A program made the position numbers and the translations under genes. Below the pieces are notes generated by a model. The model ran no database searches. It saw only the letters and a program-made list of their open reading frames with translations, and had not been told where the DNA came from. Positions 29,827 to 40,099 of a stretch of 64,000 nt of DNA are shown here, piece after piece. This DNA is from Lysobacterales bacterium. GTDB taxonomy: Bacteria; Pseudomonadota; Gammaproteobacteria; Xanthomonadales; Ahniellaceae. Position 1 is the stretch's first letter, and every line of letters starts with the position of its first letter. Where the stretch lies: NCBI GenBank assembly GCA_016703225.1, contig JADJCM010000001.1:1-64000 (forward strand), in the 5' to 3' direction.

Positions 29827-32412
29827 TCAATACGGCCCCGTCATCGGCGTGGTGGCGTCGAAGCGGGTGCCGTACCAGTGGCCATTGCTGAGCAGGAACA
29901 GGCTGTCGCCGAGCAACAGGGTGCGGGCGCCGTCGACGTGGCGGTAGGGCGGGCCGACCGGGGCGGCGAGTACCGCCCGGTGTTCGCGGTAGCCGTGCAC
30001 GAAGCCGCTCGCATCAACCTCGAAACTGGCGACGCCGCTGAACTGCCAGGGGGCCCAGGACCACGGTTCGGAATAGCTGCCGTCGTGGCGGACGATCGGG
30101 ATGGCGATGCGCGTGCGCGCGTCGGGAGTGACGGCGGCGGCGATGGCGTGGTGGTCGTCGAGCAGCGCGGAATCGCTGCCGCGGGTGCCGCTGATCTGTC
30201 GCCAGGACTCGATCGGATGCAGCGGATCGCGCTGGTCGAACAGGCTGAACTTCAGGCCGAGCAACCACGCCCCACCCCAACCGTCGCCGCCGCTCGCGGG
30301 TGTGGCATCGCGACCGACGCCGAGCAGAAAACCGCCGGGCAGCGGATGCAGGTAGTCGGAGTACCCGGTGATCTCGAGCGCCGAATCGAGCTTGGGGTCG
30401 AGCGGGTCGGAGAGGTCGATCGCATACAACGGGTCGGTGCGGAAGAAGCTGACCGCATAGGCACGATCACCGACGAAACGCACGCCGTAGGCTTGCTCGT
30501 TGGGCGGGCCGATCGGTGCCGGGCGTGCAGCGTTGGGCAGCGACGCAATGCGTTCGAGCTGTCGGCTGGCGGTGTTCTCGCGCAGCACCGAGAGTTCGAA
30601 CAGCGTCGTCGCCGACCAGGACCACCAAGCGTGGTCGGTCAGCACACGCAGTAGCCCGTCGCGTTCGGAGAAGCGGAATGCGCCCTCGGCTGAGGTACTG
30701 ATGCTGCCCGGCACGCTGCCACTCGCGCGATAGCTCAGGTCGGGCAGCGCCAGCTTGTGGATATCGAGCTGCGGCGCAGCGCCACCGGACGGCACAATGC
30801 CCGAGGCGATGCGGTACTCGCTGGTCGCCAGATACCAGGCACCGGGCGCGACGTAGGAGAGCTCCGGGCGCGCAAACAGCGACACGAACACGGGCGCGCC
30901 ACCGCCGAGATCGAAACGCGACAGCGTGGTCAGGCTGCGCTCGTAGTCGTTGGGCGCGAAGTTCGGAAGCCACACGGATTCGAGCGTGACCATCGGCTGC
31001 CACGGGCCGCCGTTCTCGCGCCACTGCGGCAGGATCGGCGCGCCGGCATCGGTGACCTGCACCAGCCGCGAGCTGGCGAGGAACAGCGCGTCGCCGACCA
31101 GCCGACTGGTCGCGAACATGCCTTGCAGCTCGATGCGCCGAACCTCCTGCGGCATGCCTTCCACGTCCAGCGTGTACACGACCGCGACCACGTTGCCGTC
31201 GATCGGCTCGAAACCGCACCACGGCGAAAACGCGGTGTAGAACGGATTGAGCCCGGCGAGCAGGATCAGGCGCGTCTGCGCCCCCTGCCCGGCGACATGC
31301 AGCCCGATCTCCTGCATGCCTTCGGGCAGCGCGATCGAGCCCGTCTCGCTGGCCACGCCGCTCGCCGCATCGAGCACATGCAGACGCAGGCGGCGCACGC
31401 CATCGTCGCGAGCGCTCAGGCTGTATACGCGACTGCCGATGCGCTGGATCAGGTCGTATTCGCCGACACCTTCTTCCTGCACATTGGTGTCGCTGGCGGT
31501 GGTGGCCGCAGGCACACCCGGCGAGAAATCGATGCAGCCATCGAGGTTGTAGTACGGATTGTGCGCTGCGGTTTGTTGCACGAAGTGCGTCATCGCTGCC
31601 GCGTCGGAAAAGCGCGCCAGTGCCCCCGCATGCAGCCGCGTGTTCGGTGCTTCGGTGTAGCGCGAGAGCGCCTTGTCCGGGCGCGACCAGAACACACCCT
31701 GCGCGTCGCCGAGGGTGATCGACGCAATGGCATCGTCCTGGCCACGGAAGCGGATGCGGGTTTCGCCGCCGGCTTCCGACAGCAGCCGGCAACCGGGGTC
31801 GCAAACGCGACGCACGCGTGTGGCCGCGAGCAGCCCTTCACCGATATCGCCCTGCGCGAATGCCCAAGTTGGCTCGCCGCCACGGTCGTAACCGAGCGAG
31901 ATCGAGCCGACCCAGCGGCCCTGCTGGATCAGCAGCTGGCCGTGCCCGCCATCGACCGGGTCGAACCAGAAGCCGGAACGGTCGCCGAGACTGAAGTCGC
32001 GGTTGACGACGTAGCGAACCAGCGTGTGTTCGCGCGTACGGCCATCGAGTTGCAGCACCACGTGCGCCGCGTCTTCGCTGTGCCGCACGAAGTTCAGCTG
32101 CCCGGCCTGCGTGGCCCCGCCCAACTGTTGACGCGCCACGTCCCAGCGCGGCCGATACAGCGCCATCGCCACCTGCCCCGGACCCGCGCGCACCGCGCCG
32201 CCGAACCACCAGCGCGGCGCACCGGCGGCGTCGAAATCGGTGAGCAGCGCCGAACTGATCGCACCCGAAGGCGCGATCGTCAGCGCCCAGCCGGAATCGG
32301 TGGGGTCAAACCAGACATCGGTGCGCTCGGCATCGGCGGGCGCGGTGTAGTCGCGCTGCGCCAGCACCGGCGCAGCGATCAGGATCAGGCAACAAAGCAG
32401 CAGTGCGCGCAT
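29827..32412 (-). CDS. Secreted beta-propeller domain protein
   Basis: 861 residues with signal peptide (MRALLLCCLILIAAPVLAQ). The N-terminal third has two Trp/Asp-rich beta repeats (VWFDPTDSGWALTI; FWFDPVDGGHGQLLI). The C-terminal two-thirds match the Beta_propel family, with GVRFVGDRAYAVSFFRTDPLYAIDLSDP (read in two parts) and YLHPLPGGFLLGVGRDA. The role is unknown. It lies 73 bases downstream of the copper-type TonB receptor on the same strand and may be co-transcribed. No DGFE tail is present. Confidence 0.8.
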   Translation of the reverse strand: MRALLLCCLILIAAPVLAQRDYTAPADAERTDVWFDPTDSGWALTIAPSGAISSALLTDFDAAGAPRWWFGGAVRAGPGQVAMALYRPRWDVARQQLGGATQAGQLNFVRHSEDAAHVVLQLDGRTREHTLVRYVVNRDFSLGDRSGFWFDPVDGGHGQLLIQQGRWVGSISLGYDRGGEPTWAFAQGDIGEGLLAATRVRRVCDPGCRLLSEAGGETRIRFRGQDDAIASITLGDAQGVFWSRPDKALSRYTEAPNTRLHAGALARFSDAAAMTHFVQQTAAHNPYYNLDGCIDFSPGVPAATTASDTNVQEEGVGEYDLIQRIGSRVYSLSARDDGVRRLRLHVLDAASGVASETGSIALPEGMQEIGLHVAGQGAQTRLILLAGLNPFYTAFSPWCGFEPIDGNVVAVVYTLDVEGMPQEVRRIELQGMFATSRLVGDALFLASSRLVQVTDAGAPILPQWRENGGPWQPMVTLESVWLPNFAPNDYERSLTTLSRFDLGGGAPVFVSLFARPELSYVAPGAWYLATSEYRIASGIVPSGGAAPQLDIHKLALPDLSYRASGSVPGSISTSAEGAFRFSERDGLLRVLTDHAWWSWSATTLFELSVLRENTASRQLERIASLPNAARPAPIGPPNEQAYGVRFVGDRAYAVSFFRTDPLYAIDLSDPLDPKLDSALEITGYSDYLHPLPGGFLLGVGRDATPASGGDGWGGAWLLGLKFSLFDQRDPLHPIESWRQISGTRGSDSALLDDHHAIAAAVTPDARTRIAIPIVRHDGSYSEPWSWAPWQFSGVASFEVDASGFVHGYREHRAVLAAPVGPPYRHVDGARTLLLGDSLFLLSNGHWYGTRFDATTPMTGPY

Positions 32413-32485
32413 CGGAGGTCTCCTCGGGCATTCCTGCCCAGACGACGCCCGTGCGTGACGATTCCCCCAGCGCGCCGCCGCAGCC

Positions 32486-34714
32486 TCAGAAACCGAGGCT
32501 GAGCCCGAGGTGGACACTGCGCCCCATGCCCGCCACCGCGATGCCCCAGGGCACGCCGTTCATGCTCATGGTCGTGCCCTGACCGAGGTAGGCACCGCCA
32601 GTCGGCAGGCGATAGCCGCGGTCGAACAGGTTCTCGATGCCGGCGTCAAGACGCAGGCGACCGAACTCGCGCGAGGTGCGCAGGTGCAGCAGCCCATAGC
32701 CGTCGGTCGGCACCTCGTTGCGCACCGCCGACACGTGGTCCTTGGCATCGACCAGTTCCAATTCGAGCACGCTGTTCCAGCCGCCGAACGCATGCTTGAA
32801 GCGCAGCCGTGCGTTCAGCGGCATCAGGTTGTAGAGATCGTCGTCGCGCTCGCGGTTCACGCCGCGCAGATGGTTGACGATGCCCTCGAACGCGAACGCG
32901 CCGAACCCGCCTTCGCCGAGTCGCGCCTCACCCGATAGATCGATGCCAACCAACCGCGCCGACTGGTTCGACAGTTGCAGCACGTTGAAGCGGTTGGCGG
33001 CCCAGCCGGTGCGCGGCGCGGCGTCGATGTAGTCGTGCACGCTCGTGTAGTGCGGCGTGGCGCGCAGCCGCCAGGCGTGGTCGGCGGCGTGCCAGTCGAA
33101 GGTCGCCGACAGCGTGTGCGCGACCTCAGGTTCCAGGTCGATGCTGCCGATGTAGCCGTTGCCGTCGCCGACGAAGTTGTTCATCGTCGCCGCCATCGGC
33201 CAGCTCGACCAGGTGTAGCGTTCGTACAGGTTCGGCGTGCGCGCCTTGCGCGCGAGGCCAAACTCGAGATCGAAACGTGCACTCGGCGTGTAGCGCGCCA
33301 ATGCGGTCAGGTCCCAATTGTGGTCGTTGCGTTCGCGATCGCGGGCATTGAAGGCGTTGGCCTCGGCGTACTGGCCGCCGGGCGCGTTCGGCATCGTGTT
33401 GTAGCCGCGCACATCGCCGGCGTCGGTATGCACCTGTTCGAAACGAGCGCCGAGCAAGGTCATCCAGGCATCGGAGACGTGCTGCTCCCACTCCGCGAAC
33501 AGTGCGTTGCGATCGCGTTCGCCATCGGCGATGTTCCAGAAAACACCGGGGCCCATGCCGCCGCCTGAGGGCGTCCACCAGTCGTCGAGTTCATACCGTT
33601 GCATCTCCGCGCCGACGCGCAACAGGTCGGCGGCACCGAACCCGAGATCGGCCGCGACCCGCGCGCCGCTGGTGCGACCGGCGCTGTACATCGGCATGCC
33701 GCCGGCGCAGGTGCCGGCCGGGTCACCCATGTAGCGGATCGGATCGCAGGGATTGCCGGGGCCCGAGTTGCTGCCATACCAGAAGCGCTTGTCCGGCCCG
33801 AAGTCCATGAAGTGATCGACGCGCTCGTGGTAGGCACTGGCATCGAGCGCACCCCAGCCGAACTCGCCGCGATAACGCAGGCTGCCGCGCTGCTGGGTGT
33901 TGTCGAGCAGGTCCATGCGCTGGTTCGGGAACAACTGCTCGGGCATGTCCTGGTAGCCGAGCTTTGCCTCCAGCAGGTGCGCGTCGCGCTTCAGCGCCAG
34001 AGTCAGTGCGTGGTTCGCGGTTTCGTAGGCGGTCGAGCCGACCTCATCGAGCGGCAATTCGTGACCCGGCCGACCAGTACTCGCTGCCGGCTTGAAGTCG
34101 CGCCCGGCGCGGTAGTTGTCGGCGCGGCTGCTGCCCCCGCGATAGCCGACGTGGAAGCCATCATTCGCCCAGTGCAGATCGACACTCCCGCCAAGCGCCG
34201 CATTGTTGCTGCGGTAGAAACTCGCGACCTCGCCACCGGCGCGCGTTTCACCCGTCGCTGCAAACGCCGGCGCCGGTGTAGTGGCGACGATGCTGCCGCC
34301 GATGCTGTCGCCGCCAAGGCTGACCGGCGCGATGCCGGCGTACACCTGCAACGACGCGACCTGCGCCGGGTCCAGGTAGGAGAGCGGCGGATTCATGTGG
34401 TTCGGGCAGGTCGCGACCAGATCCATGCCGTCGACGCGGATACGCAGGCGATCATCGGCCAGGCCATGCACGGCAGGCAGGCTGGAGACGCCACCGGCAC
34501 CGTTCAACTGTACGCCCGGCACATCGCGCAGCAAGGCTGCAGTGTCGCTGGTGGCGGCGCGCTTGGCCTTGAGGCCGCGCGCCGGGCTCGCGTTCGGCAG
34601 GGGTTCGGGCGCGACCTCCTCGATCTCGACCCGTGGCAGGGTTTTCTCGGTGGCGAAGGCGGAAGCGGACAGCGCGGCGAACACCGCGGCCGCGAGGGCG
34701 TGTGGGCGGGACAT
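32486..34714 (-). CDS. TonB-dependent copper receptor (OprC/NosA-like)
   Basis: 742-residue outer-membrane beta-barrel. Signal peptide (MSRPHALAAAVFAALSASAFA), then a plug domain with DTAALLRDVPGVQLNGAGGVSSLPAVHGL (read in two parts). The plug includes CPNHMNPPLSYLDP, the Cys/His/Met copper-binding segment of OprC/NosA receptors. The barrel ends in LGLSLGF with terminal Phe, as needed for BAM assembly. It probably imports copper; the PCuAC chaperone nearby fits. Confidence 0.88.
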   Translation of the reverse strand: MSRPHALAAAVFAALSASAFATEKTLPRVEIEEVAPEPLPNASPARGLKAKRAATSDTAALLRDVPGVQLNGAGGVSSLPAVHGLADDRLRIRVDGMDLVATCPNHMNPPLSYLDPAQVASLQVYAGIAPVSLGGDSIGGSIVATTPAPAFAATGETRAGGEVASFYRSNNAALGGSVDLHWANDGFHVGYRGGSSRADNYRAGRDFKPAASTGRPGHELPLDEVGSTAYETANHALTLALKRDAHLLEAKLGYQDMPEQLFPNQRMDLLDNTQQRGSLRYRGEFGWGALDASAYHERVDHFMDFGPDKRFWYGSNSGPGNPCDPIRYMGDPAGTCAGGMPMYSAGRTSGARVAADLGFGAADLLRVGAEMQRYELDDWWTPSGGGMGPGVFWNIADGERDRNALFAEWEQHVSDAWMTLLGARFEQVHTDAGDVRGYNTMPNAPGGQYAEANAFNARDRERNDHNWDLTALARYTPSARFDLEFGLARKARTPNLYERYTWSSWPMAATMNNFVGDGNGYIGSIDLEPEVAHTLSATFDWHAADHAWRLRATPHYTSVHDYIDAAPRTGWAANRFNVLQLSNQSARLVGIDLSGEARLGEGGFGAFAFEGIVNHLRGVNRERDDDLYNLMPLNARLRFKHAFGGWNSVLELELVDAKDHVSAVRNEVPTDGYGLLHLRTSREFGRLRLDAGIENLFDRGYRLPTGGAYLGQGTTMSMNGVPWGIAVAGMGRSVHLGLSLGF

Positions 34715-34801
34715 GGAGGACTCCGGAAACGTGGAAAACGATCCGGACAGTCTAGGAATCGGGTCGCGGCACGTCGCTGCGACACGTTGTCGCAGTGGCG
34801 C

Positions 34802-36700
34802 CTAGCCGGCGACGCTGCGCACCGGTACCGGCTGCTGCGGCCAGCGCTTGCGGATGCTGGCGCGGATGCCGGCAGCGTCGAGCCCGACCTCGGTCAGCAG
34901 CTCTTCGCGCGTCATGTGCTCGATGAAGCGGTCGGGCAGGCCGAGCTGCAGCAGCGGAACCGCGATCCCGTGCGCGGCCAGCAGTTCGGCGACGGCGGAA
35001 CCGGCGCCGCCTTGCACCGCATTGTCCTCGATCGTGATCAGACCATCGTGGCTGCGCGCGATCTCCAGCAGCAGCTTCTCGTCCAGCGGCTTGATGAAAC
35101 GCATGTTGACCACGGTGGCGTCGATCTCCAGACCGACCTTCGCAGCCTCCGCGACCATCGCCCCGAACGCGAGCAGGGCGAGGCTACGCCCGCGACGCCG
35201 TACCTCGGCCTCGCCGATTGGCAGTGTGTCGAGATTCTTTGGCACCGCGACGCCGGGGCCGCTGCCGCGCGGATAACGCACTGCCGCAGGGCCAGGATGG
35301 CGATAGCCGGTCGAGAGCATGCGTCGACACTCGGCTTCGTCGGCCGGTGCCATCAGCACCAGGTTCGGGATGCAGCGCAGGAAGCTCAGATCGAAACTGC
35401 CGGCATGGGTCGCACCATCGGGACCGACCACGCCGGCGCGGTCGATCGCGAACAGCACGTCGAGGTTCTGCAGCGCGACGTCGTGGATCAGCTGGTCGTA
35501 GCCACGCTGCAGGAAGGTCGAGTAGATCGCGACCACCGGCTTCATGCCCTCGCAGGCCATGCCGGCGGCGAGCGTGACCGCATGCTGCTCGGCAATGGCG
35601 ACATCGAAATACTGCCGCGGATACTCCTGCGAGAAGCGCACCAGGCCGGAACCTTCGCGCATCGCCGGGGTGATGCCGGCGAGCTTGGGGTCGGTCGCGG
35701 CCATGTCGCACAGCCAGTCGCCGAACACCTGGGTGTAGCTCGGTTTGGTCGGTGCGGCCTTCTTGACCACGCCGACTTCGGGATCGAACGGCCCGACCGC
35801 GTGGTATTCGATCTGGTCGCCCTCGGCGCGCTCGTAGCCCTTGCCCTTGCGCGTGATCACATGCAGCAGCTGCGGCCCCTTGAGCTCGCGTAGGGTGCGC
35901 AATATGCGCAGCATCTCCGGCAGATCATGTCCATCCACCGGCCCCGTGTAATGAAACCCCATCTCCTCGAACAGCGTCGACGGCAGCGCCATGCCCTTCC
36001 AATGTTCTTCCCAGCGTTTGAGGAATTTGCCGGTGCGGCTCTTGGCCGGAAACAGCTTCTTGCCGCCCTCGCGGAACGCGGTGTACGCGGGCCCCGCAAG
36101 CAGTCGCGCAAACATCTTGGTCAGGCCGCCGACGTTCTCGCTGATCGACATCTGGTTGTCGTTCAACACCACCAGCAGGTTCGGCTCCGGATCCATGCCA
36201 CCGGCGTGGTTCAGCGCCTCGTAGGCCATGCCCGCGGTCATCGCGCCATCGCCGATCACCGCCACCACCTTGCGCGTATCGCCCTGCCGTTGCAGCGCGA
36301 CCGCCATGCCGAGCGCCGCCGAAATCGACGTGGAGGAATGGCCGACGCCAAAGGTGTCGTATTCGCTTTCCTCGCGCCGCGGGAACGGCGCCACGCCGTT
36401 GCGCTGCTTGACCGTCTGGATGGTGTCGCGGCGCCCGCTCAGGATCTTGTGCGGATAGCACTGGTGGCCCACGTCCCAGACCAGGCGATCGGTCGGCGTG
36501 TCGTACAGCCAATGCAAGGCCACGGTCAGCTCGACGACGCCGAGCCCGGCGGCGAAATGCCCGCCCGACACCGCCACCGAATCGATCAGATGGCCGCGCA
36601 GTTCCGCGGCGATCGCCGACAGCTCGGATTCGGGAAAGCGGCGCAAGTCACCGGGGACGGCAATCTGCGCCAGTCGCGGGTAGCGCGTGGCATCGATCAT
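34802..36700 (-). CDS. dxs: 1-deoxy-D-xylulose-5-phosphate synthase
   Basis: 632-residue thiamine-diphosphate enzyme that condenses pyruvate and glyceraldehyde-3-phosphate, first step of the MEP pathway. VWDVGHQCYPHKILSGRR, the TPP motif GDGAMTAGMAYEALNHAG…NDNQMSIS, the catalytic FDVAIAEQHAVTLAAGMA region and the C-terminal DNAVQGGAGSAVAE are all present. The ATG at 36700 gives the conserved start (MIDATRYPRL). Intact. Confidence 0.97.
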   Translation of the reverse strand: MIDATRYPRLAQIAVPGDLRRFPESELSAIAAELRGHLIDSVAVSGGHFAAGLGVVELTVALHWLYDTPTDRLVWDVGHQCYPHKILSGRRDTIQTVKQRNGVAPFPRREESEYDTFGVGHSSTSISAALGMAVALQRQGDTRKVVAVIGDGAMTAGMAYEALNHAGGMDPEPNLLVVLNDNQMSISENVGGLTKMFARLLAGPAYTAFREGGKKLFPAKSRTGKFLKRWEEHWKGMALPSTLFEEMGFHYTGPVDGHDLPEMLRILRTLRELKGPQLLHVITRKGKGYERAEGDQIEYHAVGPFDPEVGVVKKAAPTKPSYTQVFGDWLCDMAATDPKLAGITPAMREGSGLVRFSQEYPRQYFDVAIAEQHAVTLAAGMACEGMKPVVAIYSTFLQRGYDQLIHDVALQNLDVLFAIDRAGVVGPDGATHAGSFDLSFLRCIPNLVLMAPADEAECRRMLSTGYRHPGPAAVRYPRGSGPGVAVPKNLDTLPIGEAEVRRRGRSLALLAFGAMVAEAAKVGLEIDATVVNMRFIKPLDEKLLLEIARSHDGLITIEDNAVQGGAGSAVAELLAAHGIAVPLLQLGLPDRFIEHMTREELLTEVGLDAAGIRASIRKRWPQQPVPVRSVAG

Positions 36701-36906
36701 GGACAGGATCAAATCAGGGAATACGGGCGATTGTCCGGCGAAGGTCTGGAGAGAGCAAGGCAAAGGCCGGGCAAGGCAGTCGCGAGACCCGTCCTCGCGG
36801 AGGCCAAAGCCTCGTCAGCGAATGGGTCGCTATGGTCCGGCGCGACCCCGGCACCGATCCGCCAAGCGCCGGACTCGACCCGCTCCGAGACAGGAATCAA
36901 GCGCCG

Positions 36907-37518
36907 ATGCTGGTGGTGATGGATGAAAGCGGTGACACCGGCTTCAAGCTCGGGCGGGGCTCCACCAGCCATTTCGTCGTGGCGATGGTGCGCTTCGACG
37001 ACGACCGCGCCGCGCAACAGACCGGGGCCTGCATCACCGACCTGAAACAGCGCCTGCAGATCAACGGGGAAATCAAGTTCTCCAAGTCTCCGGACGGGGT
37101 GCGCGACTAGTTCTTTTCGGCCGTACGCGAGCAGGAGTTCCGCGCCCGAATGCTGGTCGTCGAGAAGCAGCGTCTGTACAGCGAACGCCTGAAGCGCGAC
37201 AGCGACTGCTTCTACAACTTCTTTCTGCGCCTGCTGATGACACACGATCACGACACGCTGCGCGACGCCAGGATCAAGGTCGACGGCAGCGGGGACCGCC
37301 GGTTCAAGTGCGAGCTGGCCGGCTATCCGCGACGTGAGCTGGCGCAAGGCAAGGTAGCCAGTCTGCGCTTCGTCGACTCCAGGAACGACAACCTGATCCA
37401 ACTGGCCGACATGTGCGCGGGCGCTGTGCTGCGTGCCCGGCGCGACGACGAGCGCCGGGACGCCCGCTGGATGCGCCAGCTGGGCCCGCGGCTGGAAAAC
37501 GTCTGGGATTTCGGGTGA
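36907..37518 (+). pseudogene. DUF3800-domain protein interrupted by an in-frame TAG
   Basis: The first part (MLVVMDESGDTGFKLGRGST…) carries the DES(G) metal-ligand signature of DUF3800, an RNase-H-fold family often found with mobile DNA. A TAG at 37108-37110 ends it. Translation in the same frame resumes at once as FFSAVREQEF and continues to DDERRDARWMRQLGPRLENVWDFG. The late Asp-rich motif NDNLIQLADMCAGAV is intact. A single nonsense substitution therefore splits the gene; suppression or a sequencing error would restore it. Confidence 0.72.
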
Positions 37519-37522
37519 CTCG

Positions 37523-37555
37523 AAAAAACGAAGGGAGCGACGTGGTCGCCCCCTT
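37523..37555 (-). terminator. Intrinsic terminator for the acylase gene
   Basis: An 11-base stem (37531-37541 with 37545-37555, one mismatch) around a three-base loop is followed on the minus strand by six T (the A-run 37523-37528). It lies just beyond the DUF3800 stop and 180 bases past the acylase stop. It points to transcription from the right. Confidence 0.6.
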
Positions 37556-37732
37556 GTCCGCACCCTCGGCCTAGCCGGACGATCGCCCGGCAAGCACACC
37601 TTACGGAGACGGTTCGGTCCGAAGGGGCTAGGTGCGCGCATCTTACGCCGAATTTCCACCGCGGCAAAACGAGGTTTCCTTCGATGAGTCGAGACCGTGC
37701 GACAGCGCTGCCGAAAACGCGCTTCGTCGCGT

Positions 37733-39982
37733 TCACTCCCCCGGGTGGTAACGCCGCACGGCGCGGCGCTCGACGTCTTCGCGGTAGAAGGCTGCGTCCT
37801 TGAATTGGCGGGTGGCGTAGTGTTCGGCCTGGTCGGCGAAGTGCGGGGAGGCCGGGTCGCCGCTCTGGCCGCCGGCGAGCAGGGTGCGGGCGCGCAGGCG
37901 CGGGCCGAACTCGACCGCGGCGATGAAGCTGTTGCCCTTGCGGCCGTAGATGCGCTTCGTCCCTTCTCCCGGCAAGGCGCCGAACGCGGCGAGCGCACCC
38001 CAGTTGCCCGAGGCCATCGGCACCGGCAGGCTCGGCCGCGCATCGTCGTAGCGTTGTTCGATGGCGCCATCGAGGCGCTGGTAGCGATTCACTTCACGCC
38101 AAGGCGTTTCCCAGCTGCCGAAGTCGCGTTCGAGCGTTGCGACCACGCGCGCAAACGCGGCCAGCCGGTCCGCAGCGAGGCTGTCGCGCCCGGCCCACTC
38201 GACCTGCGCCAGCGGCGACAACCCGGGCGGCAGCGCCGGATGTTCGAGCAGCGCCACGCCATAGAAGTGCGCCAGCGTCATCCCCGCCGAGTCCAGCGCG
38301 ACCTTGCGGTCCCAGCGCCTGAGCACCGAGATCGGGCGCGCGAGCTGCGGCCAGTTGCGGGCATCGTGGTCGTAGGCGGTGAACAAACCCGGCAACAACA
38401 CCTCGAAGGCCGGCAGTTCGGGATCGTGTGCGAGTTCGATCAGGCTATCGAGTGTCAGGTCCTTCGCGTCCTTCAGCATGCGCACGGCGTGGATCGCGCG
38501 GTAGGTCTCGGCATCCGGCGCCATGTAGCGCGGATAGTCGTCGCGCTTCGGGCTGAAGTCGAGCGCGGCGTTGAACGGTGTCGAGTTGCAGTTCTGGATC
38601 CAACCGTTGCCGGGATTCAGCAGCGTGATCATCTCGTCGAGTTCATGCAGGCCCTGCCAGTCGCTGCGCGGATCGCTGCCGTCCAGCGGCTGCGAATAGT
38701 CCAACGCCGGGTCGCGCTTCGGCATGAAGTTGCCGTGGAAATAGGCGATGTTGCCGCTGGCGTCGGCGAACACGGTGTTGTTCGAGGAATTGGCTCGAAT
38801 CTGCATCATGTCCCGGAAGCCGGCATAGTCGCGCGTCTTCATGCGCAGGTAGCTCTGGCGGAGCGCATCGACCGGCTTCCAGTTGATCCGCGTCGTCGTC
38901 CAGCGTCCGTCGATCGTGTGCGTGACCGGGCCCTGGCGCGTGCGGTAGACCGGGAAGGTGCGGCTGCGAATCGCGTCGCCATCGCGGTAGCTCAGCGACA
39001 CATCGAAGGTCTCGACCGGACTCATTACATCGCCATCGCGGACCTTCAGCACGTCGCCATCGCGCCGCACCTGCTGCACGTATTCGTCGATGAAATCGGC
39101 GTAGCTCGAGGTGTGCATCCAGCCGGTGGTTTCGTTGAATCCCTGGTAGACGAAGAACTGCCCCCAGGTCACCGCGCCATAGGCATTCAAGCCTTCCTCG
39201 CTGACCACATGCACTTCGCCGCGGAAGAACAGCGAGGTGTGCGGATTGATCAGCAGCAGCGGATGACCCGAGCGCGTGCGACTGCCTGCGATCGCAAAGC
39301 CGTTGGAACCGGAAGGTTCGGCAAAGCGCGCCGGCGCGGATGCGATCGGCAACGGCGCGGGCTGCCGGACTTCTGCGGAAGCCGATGCCAGGCTCGCCTC
39401 GACCGCGCGACCGCGGCCGTAGAACGCGGCGATGCCTTCGAGCGGCACCGACTCGATGTCGCCACCGATCGAGCCTTCGAAGAAATAGAACGGCATCCAC
39501 GGCTCGAAGCGCGTGAGCCGTTGCGGCTTCACCCCGGGGTGGGTCGCCAGATAGAAGTTCAGGCCATCGGCGAAGGCTTGGCAGAGTTCGCGTAACCATT
39601 CCGGAGCGTGCGCATACGCGGCCTCGGCTTCTGCGCGCGTCATGTACAAGTTCGCGCGCAGGTCGCTCCACAACGCCGACTCGCCCTGCACTTCGGCCAG
39701 CCGCCCGATCGCCCACAGATAGTTGCGCTCGATCCGCGGGAAGTCGTCCTCGGCCTGCGCGTAGAGCAGCCCAAACACGGCATCGGCATCGGTCTTGCCG
39801 TAGATGTGCGGCACGCCGAAGTCGTCGCGGAGGATGGTGACGCGCGCAGCGATCGCGGCCAACCGCTCGGATTCGGACACGACCGCCGTCGCTGCCTGTT
39901 CAGGCGGGGGCGCTTCTCGGGGCGGCGAGGCGCAGCCAGCCAGCACGAACAGCCCGCCAAGCAACCATTGCAGACGCATCAT
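37733..39982 (-). CDS. Penicillin-acylase-family Ntn hydrolase lipoprotein
   Basis: 749 residues with a lipobox (LFVLAGC), so it should be lipidated. The N-terminal alpha-subunit region holds VTILRDDFGVPHIYGKTDADAVFG. The probable nucleophile serine lies in GSNGFAIAGSRTRSGHPLLLINPHTS (read in two parts), followed by beta-subunit motifs (GQFFVYQGFNETTGW; NSSNNTVFADASGNIAYFHG). Family members hydrolyse penicillins, acyl-homoserine lactones or aculeacin; which applies cannot be told. In classical enzymes the serine is exposed by self-cleavage of a linker. Confidence 0.87.
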   Translation of the reverse strand: MMRLQWLLGGLFVLAGCASPPREAPPPEQAATAVVSESERLAAIAARVTILRDDFGVPHIYGKTDADAVFGLLYAQAEDDFPRIERNYLWAIGRLAEVQGESALWSDLRANLYMTRAEAEAAYAHAPEWLRELCQAFADGLNFYLATHPGVKPQRLTRFEPWMPFYFFEGSIGGDIESVPLEGIAAFYGRGRAVEASLASASAEVRQPAPLPIASAPARFAEPSGSNGFAIAGSRTRSGHPLLLINPHTSLFFRGEVHVVSEEGLNAYGAVTWGQFFVYQGFNETTGWMHTSSYADFIDEYVQQVRRDGDVLKVRDGDVMSPVETFDVSLSYRDGDAIRSRTFPVYRTRQGPVTHTIDGRWTTTRINWKPVDALRQSYLRMKTRDYAGFRDMMQIRANSSNNTVFADASGNIAYFHGNFMPKRDPALDYSQPLDGSDPRSDWQGLHELDEMITLLNPGNGWIQNCNSTPFNAALDFSPKRDDYPRYMAPDAETYRAIHAVRMLKDAKDLTLDSLIELAHDPELPAFEVLLPGLFTAYDHDARNWPQLARPISVLRRWDRKVALDSAGMTLAHFYGVALLEHPALPPGLSPLAQVEWAGRDSLAADRLAAFARVVATLERDFGSWETPWREVNRYQRLDGAIEQRYDDARPSLPVPMASGNWGALAAFGALPGEGTKRIYGRKGNSFIAAVEFGPRLRARTLLAGGQSGDPASPHFADQAEHYATRQFKDAAFYREDVERRAVRRYHPGE

Positions 39983-40099
39983 CGCCGACTCCCGCTTTCC
40001 AAGGACGCGTGCACGATAGCGGTTCGTCACCCCCACGTTCACGGGGTTGGGACGACTCGTCACTTGGCCGATGCTGCGCGCAGTCATTCCGGGGTTCCC

